DNA from: JBGTLW01 sp041743835
GTDB lineage: Bacteria; Planctomycetota; Phycisphaerae; Phycisphaerales; Phycisphaeraceae
Length of the DNA: 30,315 nt
Assembly (NCBI GenBank): GCA_041743835.1
Contig: JBGTLW010000328.1
Coordinates: 1 to 30,315 of the forward strand
Reading direction: 5' to 3'
Shown here: piece by piece, positions 16,033-23,914 of the stretch
Layout of the letters: the number at the start of each line of letters is the position of its first letter
Numbering within the stretch: position 1 is the stretch's first letter
The notes under the pieces: model-generated
Seen by the model: only the letters and a program-made list of their open reading frames with translations
Databases searched by the model: none
Told to the model about the DNA's origin: nothing
Translations under genes and position numbers: made by a program

Positions 16033-17538
16033 GTGGCAATACGGCGTGGAGCACTTGTCAAGGATGCGTCGGGTCAGTACTTCCGCCAGCTAGGGTACAA
16101 ACATGGCATCGCGGGTCAACCCAAGTTTCGCCTGGGCAAGGATCAAAAGCTAGCCGAACTGGCGTATCACCGGCTAACCATGCTCTGGGATGCCGTTGTG
16201 TCCGACCATGAGCGTCGCGGATCGACTGTAGTGGAGCAGTTTGTCCCAACGGGCGGCGGGGGCCGCAACACCGGGCCCCTGTGGCCATCCGACGCATTGC
16301 TCGTGGCCGAAGCCATACGCAAACACAAGCATATTGTACGGTTGCCGCCCCCAGTCAACATTGACGGCGACGACGCGTACGCTCTATACATCGACCACGC
16401 TCGCGGGTTGTACGGGCAGATCATTGCCGTCCTCCCCGAAAACGAAGAGTCGGCCAAAGCGGGCAAAGAATCTCACGCCCACTACGCCAGGCACCGAAGC
16501 CGCCAAGCGGGGGTCAACTCTCGCATTGCCCAGATCCCGATCCCCGCAGGAGTAGTGGGGCAGACCCTCTACGCCGCCCTGGATGCGTACGCCGAAGCCA
16601 CACTCGCCCGCAACAAGAAGGAGTCTGGTCGAGTCCACGCCGCGACCGCCCTGCGACTCAAGTCCTCCACACCGGACATGGATTTGTCAGAGTTCGGCTA
16701 CACCCAAATCGAACGGCTCGCCGCCTATTGGGCAAGTAGACCGGACACCAGGGCCCGCGGCAAAGGCTTGGGTCAACCTATCAGCATTGGTACGGTCAAC
16801 AATCAATTAAACGCAGCCAACCGATTTATAAAGTGGTTGGAGCGAAATCCGGATTACACTTGGGAGCCTCCGAAATTCGTGGAGGACGCCTTGAAAGTAG
16901 ACCTTAAGCAGCTTCGGACCGACGAGGAAATCTCATCCCTCCGTCACGGGGTGGAGACGTTCACGGTGGAACAGTTGGCCATCATGTATCGCCACGCAAC
17001 AGAGATCGACCGGCTCCTCATCCTATTGGGGCTGAACGCCGCGATGTCTCACGCCGAAATGATGTCACTACGTTGGGATGAAGTTGAAGGTGATCCGCCC
17101 ACAATCAAACGAGTACGCAGGAAGTCCGGTGTGTACGGCGAAGTGGCGTTGTGGCCTGAGACCTGGGCTGCCATTCAATCCATACGCACGCAGTCGACCA
17201 CTGTATCGCCGCTGGTGCTCGTAGACCCAGGTGGGACCCCATACAACCGAGAACGCATTACATATTGTTGGAAAACACTCCGCAACAGAATCAATCGCGA
17301 GGCCGACGAACCGGTCGCGTGGTGGCTGTCTTTCAAATACCTGAGAAAGACCGCAGCCCAACTCATCCGCAACGAGTCAGACGGGGAGATCGCAGGTGTC
17401 TTCCTCTCGCATGGGAAGCCCGTCGCGTCCGACGAGCTAGCCGATTTGTACAGCAATCGGCCCTTTCATCGTGTGGCCGAAGCATTGGGCAAGGTTCGCA
17501 AGCGACTGGAACCTATGCTCGCCACAGAACCCTCGTGA
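16033..17538 (+). CDS. Divergent tyrosine recombinase (integrase)
   Basis: A 501-aa site-specific integrase, likely the enzyme that brought in the island. The N-terminal half (about 200-290) contains a core-binding SAM-like domain and the C-terminal half (about 310-490) a tyrosine-recombinase catalytic fold. Conserved parts are YLRKTAAQLI (Arg438), FLSHGKP (His460) and DLYSNRPF (Tyr473, presumed nucleophile). Two catalytic positions deviate: in AAMSHAEMMSLRW the residue three before Glu is Ser339 where the first Arg is normally found, and the His of the H-x-L-R box is Lys435. GTG 16033 is chosen because AAGGA lies eight bases upstream. Base composition is low for this genome (24 of 60 GC at 16801-16860). 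It may be a planctomycete-specific recombinase branch or a decayed enzyme; the frame itself is intact. Confidence 0.82.
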   Translation: MAIRRGALVKDASGQYFRQLGYKHGIAGQPKFRLGKDQKLAELAYHRLTMLWDAVVSDHERRGSTVVEQFVPTGGGGRNTGPLWPSDALLVAEAIRKHKHIVRLPPPVNIDGDDAYALYIDHARGLYGQIIAVLPENEESAKAGKESHAHYARHRSRQAGVNSRIAQIPIPAGVVGQTLYAALDAYAEATLARNKKESGRVHAATALRLKSSTPDMDLSEFGYTQIERLAAYWASRPDTRARGKGLGQPISIGTVNNQLNAANRFIKWLERNPDYTWEPPKFVEDALKVDLKQLRTDEEISSLRHGVETFTVEQLAIMYRHATEIDRLLILLGLNAAMSHAEMMSLRWDEVEGDPPTIKRVRRKSGVYGEVALWPETWAAIQSIRTQSTTVSPLVLVDPGGTPYNRERITYCWKTLRNRINREADEPVAWWLSFKYLRKTAAQLIRNESDGEIAGVFLSHGKPVASDELADLYSNRPFHRVAEALGKVRKRLEPMLATEPS

Positions 17539-17599
17539 AGTTGACATAGGTTATTAGGAAACCAAGCCGCAGCAAAAGTACAACCGACTTTCAAACGGC

Positions 17600-17950
17600 G
17601 ATCGACATCCGCGCCCGCAGTGTTCCATCTCCCATGAGACAGGGAACTACTTCCTCGAACGTCATCAGTCGTACTTGTTTAGCACGGGCAAGTCACACCC
17701 ATCCAGAGGCGAGTTTCTCAGCGACCGGACGATCGATACCGAGGCGGATGCCTTTGCCGTTGGACTGCTCATGCCAGGACGAATACTGCGGCCGCTTGTC
17801 AATGAAGGCGTGATGACCTTCGCCGACATCGAGGGCTGGTTGAGCAAATTCAGGACCTCCATCACCAGCACCGTCCGGTGCAGCGTTGAGTTGTCAGACT
17901 TCCACTGGGCCCTCGTCGGGGTGCGAGACGGGCGTGTCGCGTTCAGTTTG
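17600..17950 (+). pseudogene. 5'-truncated ImmA/IrrE-family metallopeptidase remnant
   Basis: Reading in one frame gives CSISHETGNYFLERH at 17621-17665, the zinc motif region of ImmA/IrrE (COG2856) peptidases, followed by DTEADAFAVGLLMPG, which carries the downstream Glu. The family motif HExGH here reads HETGN, so a zinc ligand is lost. The N-terminal part is missing because a stop codon (17555-17557) and the integrase end lie just upstream, and no start codon precedes the motif. The frame remains open to 18028, but the similarity fades after about 17950. ImmA-like peptidases normally cleave a repressor of a mobile element or defence operon, so this is probably the remains of an earlier regulator of the island. 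Confidence 0.6.
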
Positions 17951-18149
17951 TTCACTCTTAGGCGACGATCGAGGCCGGACGCTACCCACGGCCGCGCGGC
18001 GGCGCGTTGCTCGGTGCGGCTCGGCTGAAGTGGGATGTGGCCTTGCTCGCTTGAGGCTTCCACTTGTGAACACCGGCGAAATATGGATAATGGTCTCCGC
18101 GTCAGGCGGCCGATCTGCGAACTGACTGACGGGGTACTTGCAGCAGCCT
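17951..18149 (+). other. Degraded spacer before the defence operon
   Basis: About 200 bases between the metallopeptidase remnant and the HTH gene contain no convincing coding frame. A GC-rich block (17975-18010) is followed by the candidate promoter at 18064-18091. Confidence 0.4.
18064..18091 (+). promoter_or_regulatory. Candidate promoter of the defence operon
   Basis: TTGTGA (18064-18069), a 16-base spacer and GATAAT (18086-18091) lie about 60 bases before the HTH gene and 280 bases before the first restriction gene. It is the best promoter-like match in the gap, and no other is visible closer to 18371. Confidence 0.4.
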
Positions 18150-18361
18150 ATGGCGGTCAAGCGCGATGAGTTTATAACGATGGACGAGCTGGCGGAGTAC
18201 CTGAAGATCTCCAAGTCCACGCTCTCCAAGTTCGCGGTCGAAACATAATCCCCAGCAAGAAGATCGGCAAGCGGTGGCGGTTCCACAAGGATGCCATCGA
18301 CGAGTGGGCGAAGCACGGTACCGGTACCGGCCATCACTATTCCGGTGACGACGCTTGGTAA
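18150..18361 (+). pseudogene. Frameshifted excisionase/MerR-type helix-turn-helix protein
   Basis: ATG 18150 opens a frame reading MDELAEYLKISKSTLSKF, the first half of an excisionase-family winged HTH, but hits TAA at 18246. In another frame the second half follows directly: IIPSKKIGKRWRFHKDAIDEW, ending at TAA 18359-18361. Loss of one base near 18238-18243 would explain the split. The rejoined protein would be about 70 residues, the normal size of such DNA-binding proteins. It ends nine bases before the DUF262 gene, so it was probably the first gene and the regulator of the defence operon. A programmed frameshift is less likely, as no clear slippery heptamer plus pseudoknot was seen; a sequencing error is possible. 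Confidence 0.72.
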
Positions 18362-18370
18362 GGTAGAGCC

Positions 18371-20239
18371 ATGCGAAAGATCGACGGCGAAGCCAGAACA
18401 ATCCGGGAACTGCTCAGTGGTGCGAGGTACTTCATCGACTACTACCAGCGCGAGTACCGCTGGCAAACCAAGCAGGTCGCCGAACTGATGGACGATCTGA
18501 TCAGCCGCTTCCAGGAGGAGTACGAGCCGAGCCATCCGCGCGAGGCCGTGGAAGGGTATGGCCACTACTTCCTCGGCTCGATCATCATCAGCCACAAGAA
18601 CAGCCAGAACTACATCATCGACGGGCAGCAACGCCTCACCACACTAACGCTACTGCTCATCCACCTGCACAACCTGCAGAAAGACCGGGACGATGCCGTC
18701 CACGACATCGAGAAGATGATCTTCTCGCAGAAGTACGGACGGAAGTCGTTCAACATCGATGTCGAAGAGCGCTTGGCGGTGATGGAGGCGATCTTTGAGG
18801 GTGAGCCATTCGACGACACGGAAAGCCCGGAGTCGATTCAGAACATCCTTGCGCGATACGAGGAGATTAAAGACGCACTGACACCCGAAGTCACCGGCGA
18901 TGCGTTGCCCTACTTCATCGACTGGCTGATCGAGAACGTCCATCTCGTCGAGATCACCGCCTACAGCGATGAGGACGCCTACACGATCTTCGAGACAATG
19001 AATGATCGCGGTCTCTCGCTGACGCCGACGGAGATGCTCAAAGGCTACCTTCTGGCCAACATCACTGACTCGCAGCAAAAGACACGGGCCAATGCCAAGT
19101 GGAAGCGGACCATCACTCGGCTGGTGCAGTTCGGCAAGGAGGAGGATTCGGACTTCTTCAAGTCGTGGCTGCGCAGCCAGCGGGCCATGACGATCCGCGA
19201 GCGCAAGAAGGACGCGACGCCCGGCGATTTTGATCGCATCGCCACGGAGTTCCATCGGTGGGTGCGAGACAAGCGGGATGACCTCGGCTTGACCCATTCC
19301 AACGACTTCGTCCAACTCATCGAGACCGAGATCGACATCTACGCTCGTCAATACATGAAGATTCGCGGCGCGGGCACGACGTACACGCAGGGTCTGGAGC
19401 ACATCTTCTACAACGCGCAGAACGGCTTCACCCAACAGTACCAGCTTCTGCTTGCGCCTTTGCTGCCCGGTGACGACGACCAGGCTATCCAAACGAAACT
19501 GCGAATGGTGGCGATCTTCCTCGACATCCTGCTCACGCGGCGCATCTGGAACTGCCGCTCGACCGCGTACTCGACGATGCAGTACGCCATGTTCATCCTG
19601 ACCAGGGAAGTCCGGCGGAAGGCCCCCGAGGCGCTGGCCAAGATCCTCACCGCGAAGTTGGCCGAGGACGAGTACGACTTCGACAAGAACCCCAACTACT
19701 ACTGGCATGGCCAAAACCGCAAACAGATACTCCGCATCCTCGCTCGCATCACCGACTACCTGGAGACCGAGGCCCACCAGCATGGCGAGGGCTATATGAA
19801 GTATGTGACCACCCGGGGCCAGAAGCGGTACGAGGTCGAGCACATCTGGGCCAACAAGCCCGAGCGCCACGAGGACGAGTTCGCTCACGAGTCCGAGTTC
19901 CACGACTACCGCAACAAGATTGGCGGGTTGCTGCTCCTGCCCAAGAAGTTCAATGCCAGTTACGGTGACCTGACCTACGCGAAGAAGCGTCCGCACTACA
20001 ACAGCCAGAACATTCTCGCACGCACACTCTGCGACGAGGCCTACGACCACAACCCCGGCCTGAGGCAGTTCATGGACCGAACGGGCATACAGCTTCGGCC
20101 GCATCCGGAGTTCAAGAAGGCGGACCTTGAAGCCCGCCAGACGCTGTATCTCGAACTCGCCAAGCGTGTTTGGGACCCGGCATTGATAGCTGCGGAGTGT
20201 GTGGCTGAGGGCCCCATTAGCGGGAGGCAACCAGTATGA
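18371..20239 (+). CDS. DUF262-DUF1524 protein (GmrSD/SspE-like nuclease)
   Basis: A 622-aa predicted defence nuclease. The N-terminal DUF262 domain (about 1-240), a ParB/Srx-like NTPase fold, has YYQREYRW (24-31) and the hallmark IDGQQRLTTL (83-92). The C-terminal DUF1524 domain (about 480-590) is an HNH-type nuclease with EVEHIW (488-493, His491) and NKIGGLLLLPKKFNASYGDLTYAKK in place of the usual N-x-x-G-N-L-x-L-L. This is the single-chain arrangement of GmrS and GmrD, the type IV enzyme that cuts DNA with glucosylated hydroxymethylcytosine, and of SspE, which senses phosphorothioate DNA. Which modification this protein reads is unknown. The final TGA overlaps the start of the GHKL gene (ATGA), tying it to the type I system downstream. 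ATG 18371 is close behind the frameshifted HTH gene. No ribosome site stronger than GGTAGAG was seen. Confidence 0.88.
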   Translation: MRKIDGEARTIRELLSGARYFIDYYQREYRWQTKQVAELMDDLISRFQEEYEPSHPREAVEGYGHYFLGSIIISHKNSQNYIIDGQQRLTTLTLLLIHLHNLQKDRDDAVHDIEKMIFSQKYGRKSFNIDVEERLAVMEAIFEGEPFDDTESPESIQNILARYEEIKDALTPEVTGDALPYFIDWLIENVHLVEITAYSDEDAYTIFETMNDRGLSLTPTEMLKGYLLANITDSQQKTRANAKWKRTITRLVQFGKEEDSDFFKSWLRSQRAMTIRERKKDATPGDFDRIATEFHRWVRDKRDDLGLTHSNDFVQLIETEIDIYARQYMKIRGAGTTYTQGLEHIFYNAQNGFTQQYQLLLAPLLPGDDDQAIQTKLRMVAIFLDILLTRRIWNCRSTAYSTMQYAMFILTREVRRKAPEALAKILTAKLAEDEYDFDKNPNYYWHGQNRKQILRILARITDYLETEAHQHGEGYMKYVTTRGQKRYEVEHIWANKPERHEDEFAHESEFHDYRNKIGGLLLLPKKFNASYGDLTYAKKRPHYNSQNILARTLCDEAYDHNPGLRQFMDRTGIQLRPHPEFKKADLEARQTLYLELAKRVWDPALIAAECVAEGPISGRQPV

Positions 20240-22329
20240 AGACTAATGTCCTCGGCCGAGTAAAGAACCTGCGATTGGCCGCAAGCAAGCCCCTCTTGCC
20301 GCTGTATGAGGCAATCATCAACTCAATCCAGGCGATCGAAGATGCCAACGAAAAGAACGGGCTTATCACGGTTGCTTTCGAACGTGACAAGACTCTCCTT
20401 TCCACAGAGGACCGTGCACTTGACGACATCAGAACCTTTGAAATTGCTGATAACGGCATCGGGTTCACAGACGCCAACTACGAATCGTTCCTGACTTCCG
20501 ACACCACCTACAAGGCGTCTAAGGGAGGTAAAGGTGTGGGCCGGTTTATGTGGCTAATCGCATTCGAGCACGCGGACATCGTGTCGACTTATGCTGGCGA
20601 GAACGGCTTGACGACGCGCAGTTTCCGCTTTGCCCCGACTGAGGATGGTGTCGCAAATCATGCCGTCATCAAGAGTGAAAACGGAACCCAGGGCACACGG
20701 GTTAGACTTGTTGGCATGCGAGAGCAATACCGTCGCCATTGCCCAAAACGCCTTGAGACAGTGGCCGCCTACATTGCAGAGCATTGTCTTGAGTACTTGA
20801 TACGGGGCGACTGTCCTTCAATTACCCTCACCGATCGCAGCAGTGGCGAGGCACTGAACCTAAACAGCTTCTTCGAGCAGGAAATGTCGTGGAAGTCAGA
20901 AACGACGGAGATCGACTTCCGTGGCCATAAGCTGCGTGTGCTTCACATTCATCTACGCTGTGCCCACATCCAAGACCACCTCGTGCATTACTGCGCTGAT
21001 GACCGCGTTGTCACTTCGGATAAGCTCGGCGGCAAGGTTCCGAACTTGCGTCAGCGACTGCTGGATCAGAATCGGGAAGAGTTCGTCTATGCGGCGTACA
21101 TCGAAGCGGACTTTCTCAACGAGTCAGTGAACCCGGAGCGCACAGGGTTTGGCTTGGCAGATTCGGATGACAATCTGTTCAAAGGGGAGTTCACATGGCG
21201 CGATGTGCAGGCCGCTGTCACAGAAGAGTGCCGCCGGTTCCTTGAGCCTTATACCGGCGTGATCCAGCAGGAGAAGGAGGAGCGGATTCGGCGCTTCGTC
21301 AATAACGAGGCCCCGGAATACCGCGCCATTCTTGCCCATATTCCGGATGTCATCGAGCGGATCGACCCCGATGTGTCGGACGATCAGTTGGATGTCGAAC
21401 TCTACAAAGGATACCACTCCTTGCAGGTCAAGCTGCGGGAAGAAGGGCGTGAGCTTCTGAGCCAGGACGTCGCCGATGACGAAGAAGACCGCCAAGCCTT
21501 CGACACGCAACTCCAAGCCTTCTTCGCCACAGTCTCGGATGTGAACGCCTCAGACCTGGCTCGATATGTGTGCCGACGGAAGACGGTCATCGAGCTTTTG
21601 TCAAAGCTACTGCAGCGCCGAAAAGACGCCAAATACCCGCTTGAAGAAGAAGTGCATCGCGTAATCTTCCCTATGCGCCTGGATTCCGAGCAGGTTCCGA
21701 TGGATCGACACAACCTGTGGCTGGTTGATGAGCGATTGGCCTTTCACGATTATCTGGCGTCGGACAAACCGATCTCGACTGTGCCGCACCTGAACAACGG
21801 CAACCAGCAGGAACCGGACATCCTGGTGCTCGACAACGCGCACGCGTTTTCGGCATCAGCAGAGCCGCCGTATCCGGCAATTACGCTGATCGAATTCAAG
21901 CGCCCCATGCGGACAAACTACCCGACAGAGGAGAATCCACTTGTCCAGCTTCGGAAGTACATCGAGGCCATTCGTGCAGGTAAGGCACGCGACCCGGACG
22001 GCCGTGACATTCCAATTCCGCAGAACATGCCGTTCTATTGCTACCTGATCTGTGACATCACCGACCGCGTCCGCGAATATGCTCGCGATTTCTCGCTTAT
22101 CGCAGCACCGGATGGCATGGGATTCTTCGGCTACAACCAGCACTACGGAGCGTATTTCGAGATCATCTCGTATACGAAGCTGGTCAACGACGCTCGGAAA
22201 CGTAACGCAGCCTTTTTCAACAAGCTTGGGTTGCCCGCACGCACAGCACGAGCATCGTCGGGTCAGGCCGAGGTTCAGGAACAACTGACTACCCCAATTA
22301 GTGACGGCGGGAACATTATCAATGGCTAA
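20236..22329 (+). CDS. GHKL ATPase fused to a PD-(D/E)xK-like nuclease domain
   Basis: A 697-aa protein. The N-terminal Bergerat-fold ATPase has the N-box EAIINSIQA (25-33, Asn29 for Mg-ATP), the G1 motif IADNGIGF (70-77) and a Gly-rich ATP-lid/G2 box SKGGKGVGRF (95-104). No histidine-phosphotransfer region exists, so it is MutL/MORC/Hsp90-like rather than a sensor kinase. The middle is helical and charged. The C-terminal part contains EPDILVLD (Asp528) and LIEFKRP (Glu553, Lys555), a PD-(D/E)xK-like active site. GHKL ATPases of this kind are known beside restriction-modification genes and were proposed as relatives of eukaryotic MORC proteins. It overlaps both neighbours (ATGA with the DUF262 gene, eight bases with hsdM). 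Its GC is low (29 of 60 at 20341-20400) compared with hsdR (40 of 60 at 27541-27600), so it may have joined the cluster separately. An ATP-gated DNA clamp that nicks DNA is an inference. Confidence 0.8.
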   Translation: MKTNVLGRVKNLRLAASKPLLPLYEAIINSIQAIEDANEKNGLITVAFERDKTLLSTEDRALDDIRTFEIADNGIGFTDANYESFLTSDTTYKASKGGKGVGRFMWLIAFEHADIVSTYAGENGLTTRSFRFAPTEDGVANHAVIKSENGTQGTRVRLVGMREQYRRHCPKRLETVAAYIAEHCLEYLIRGDCPSITLTDRSSGEALNLNSFFEQEMSWKSETTEIDFRGHKLRVLHIHLRCAHIQDHLVHYCADDRVVTSDKLGGKVPNLRQRLLDQNREEFVYAAYIEADFLNESVNPERTGFGLADSDDNLFKGEFTWRDVQAAVTEECRRFLEPYTGVIQQEKEERIRRFVNNEAPEYRAILAHIPDVIERIDPDVSDDQLDVELYKGYHSLQVKLREEGRELLSQDVADDEEDRQAFDTQLQAFFATVSDVNASDLARYVCRRKTVIELLSKLLQRRKDAKYPLEEEVHRVIFPMRLDSEQVPMDRHNLWLVDERLAFHDYLASDKPISTVPHLNNGNQQEPDILVLDNAHAFSASAEPPYPAITLIEFKRPMRTNYPTEENPLVQLRKYIEAIRAGKARDPDGRDIPIPQNMPFYCYLICDITDRVREYARDFSLIAAPDGMGFFGYNQHYGAYFEIISYTKLVNDARKRNAAFFNKLGLPARTARASSGQAEVQEQLTTPISDGGNIING

Positions 22330-23914
22330 CCACACCAACAACGGCGCGAACCTTGGCTTTGAGAGCGAGCTCTGGCGGGCTGCCGACGCGATGCGCTCCA
22401 ACATGGACGCCGCCGAGTACAAGCACGTCGTGCTTGGGCTGATCTTCCTCAAGTACATCTCCGATGCTTTTGAGGAGCAGCACGCCAAGCTCGAAGCCGA
22501 CCGCGCCAAGGGGGCCGATCCGGAAGACCGCGACGAGTACATCGCCAAGAACATCTTCTGGGTGCCGAAGGAAGCCCGCTGGTCAATCCTTAAGGCCAAC
22601 GCCAAGCAGCCCACCATCGGCAAGGTCGTGGACGACGCCATGCTCGCCATCGAGCGTGACAATCCCTCGCTCAAGGGCGTACTGCCCAAGGACTACGCCC
22701 ACCCGCGTCTCGACAAGCAGCGCCTCGGCCAGCTCATCGACATGGTCGGCAACATTGGCCTGGGCGACAAGGCTAACCGTTCTAAGGACATCCTTGGACG
22801 TGTCTACGAGTATTTCCTTTCGCAGTTCGCCAGTGCCGAGGGCAAGAAAGGTGGTCAGTTCTACACTCCCCGCTGCGTGGTCGCCGTGCTGGTCGAGATG
22901 CTCGCCCCGTACAAGGGGCGCGTTTATGACCCGGCCTGTGGTTCCGGCGGCATGTTCGTCCAGTCGGAAAAGTTCGTCGAGGCCCACGGCGGCAAGATCG
23001 GCGACATCAGCATCTATGGCCAGGAGTCCAACCACACCACTTGGCGATTGGCAAAGATGAACATGGCCATTCGTGGCATCGATAGCAACTTGGGCAAGGA
23101 ACACGCCGACAGCTTCCACCGCGATCTGCACCCGGACCTGAAGGCCGACTACGTTTTGGCCAACCCGCCCTTCAACGACAGCGACTGGCGCGGCGAGCTG
23201 CTCAAGGACGACAAGCGATGGCAGTTCGGCACGCCGCCGGCAGGGAACGCCAACTTCGCCTGGGTCCAGCATTTCATCCACCACCTGGCCCCGACCGGCC
23301 TCGCTGGCTTCGTCTTGGCTAATGGCTCGATGTCCTCCAACCAGTCTGGCGAGGGCGCCATCCGCAAGGAAATTATCGAGAAAGATCTGGTGGACTGCAT
23401 GGTGTCGCTGCCCGGTCAGTTGTTCTACTCAACTCAAATCCCCGTCTGTCTCTGGTTCATTGCCCGCGACAAGAAGAACGGTCGTTTCCGCGACCGTCGC
23501 GGCCAAACGCTGTTCATAGACGCCCGAAAGCTGGGCACCATGATTGACCGGGTCCACCGTGAATTGACGGACGAGGACATTCGCAAGATCGCCGATACCT
23601 ACCACGGGTGGCGGGCGAAGCGTGACGCGGCAGTCACTACGGCCCCCTCGCCTCTTGCTCAGGAGCGGCAGCTTCCGCTTTACGTGGATGTGCCAGGCTT
23701 CTGCAAATCAGCCACACTCGGCGACATCCGTCACCACGGCCACATCCTTACGCCTGGCCGCTATGTCGGTGCAGCCGAGGTCGAGGACGACGCCGAGCCG
23801 TTTGAGGAGAAGATGGCCCGCCTGACCACAGCCCTGCGTGAGCAGACCGAACAGTCCGAGAAGCTCGACCAGATCATCTGGGCCAACCTGGAGGACATCG
23901 GCTATGCCGGATGA
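22322..23914 (+). CDS. hsdM: Type I restriction-modification DNA methyltransferase subunit
   Basis: A 530-aa N6-adenine methyltransferase subunit of a type I enzyme. The N-terminal helical HsdM_N domain starts LGFESELWRAADAMRSNMDAAEYKHV. The SAM-binding motif I is DPACGSGGMF (203-212) and the catalytic motif IV is NPPF (281-284); GKKGGQFYTPRCVV precedes motif I as usual. All are intact, so the enzyme should be active. ATG 22322 begins eight bases inside the end of the GHKL gene, with GGCGGGA upstream as a possible ribosome site, and the hsdM stop overlaps hsdS by 11 bases. The C-terminus (EKLDQIIWANLEDIGYAG) is complete. HsdM and HsdS should form an M2S methylase that protects host sites. Confidence 0.97.
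   Translation: MANHTNNGANLGFESELWRAADAMRSNMDAAEYKHVVLGLIFLKYISDAFEEQHAKLEADRAKGADPEDRDEYIAKNIFWVPKEARWSILKANAKQPTIGKVVDDAMLAIERDNPSLKGVLPKDYAHPRLDKQRLGQLIDMVGNIGLGDKANRSKDILGRVYEYFLSQFASAEGKKGGQFYTPRCVVAVLVEMLAPYKGRVYDPACGSGGMFVQSEKFVEAHGGKIGDISIYGQESNHTTWRLAKMNMAIRGIDSNLGKEHADSFHRDLHPDLKADYVLANPPFNDSDWRGELLKDDKRWQFGTPPAGNANFAWVQHFIHHLAPTGLAGFVLANGSMSSNQSGEGAIRKEIIEKDLVDCMVSLPGQLFYSTQIPVCLWFIARDKKNGRFRDRRGQTLFIDARKLGTMIDRVHRELTDEDIRKIADTYHGWRAKRDAAVTTAPSPLAQERQLPLYVDVPGFCKSATLGDIRHHGHILTPGRYVGAAEVEDDAEPFEEKMARLTTALREQTEQSEKLDQIIWANLEDIGYAG

Noticed and set aside
18236..18250. Programmed ribosomal frameshift in the HTH gene
   Set aside because: No recognisable slippery heptamer with a downstream stimulatory structure; a simple one-base loss is the more economical reading.
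18650..20230. Long minus-strand open frame of 526 codons opposite the DUF262-DUF1524 gene
   Set aside because: High GC at third positions keeps the antisense frame open; it is Val/Leu/Arg-rich with no domain, and the plus strand has clear motifs and overlaps.
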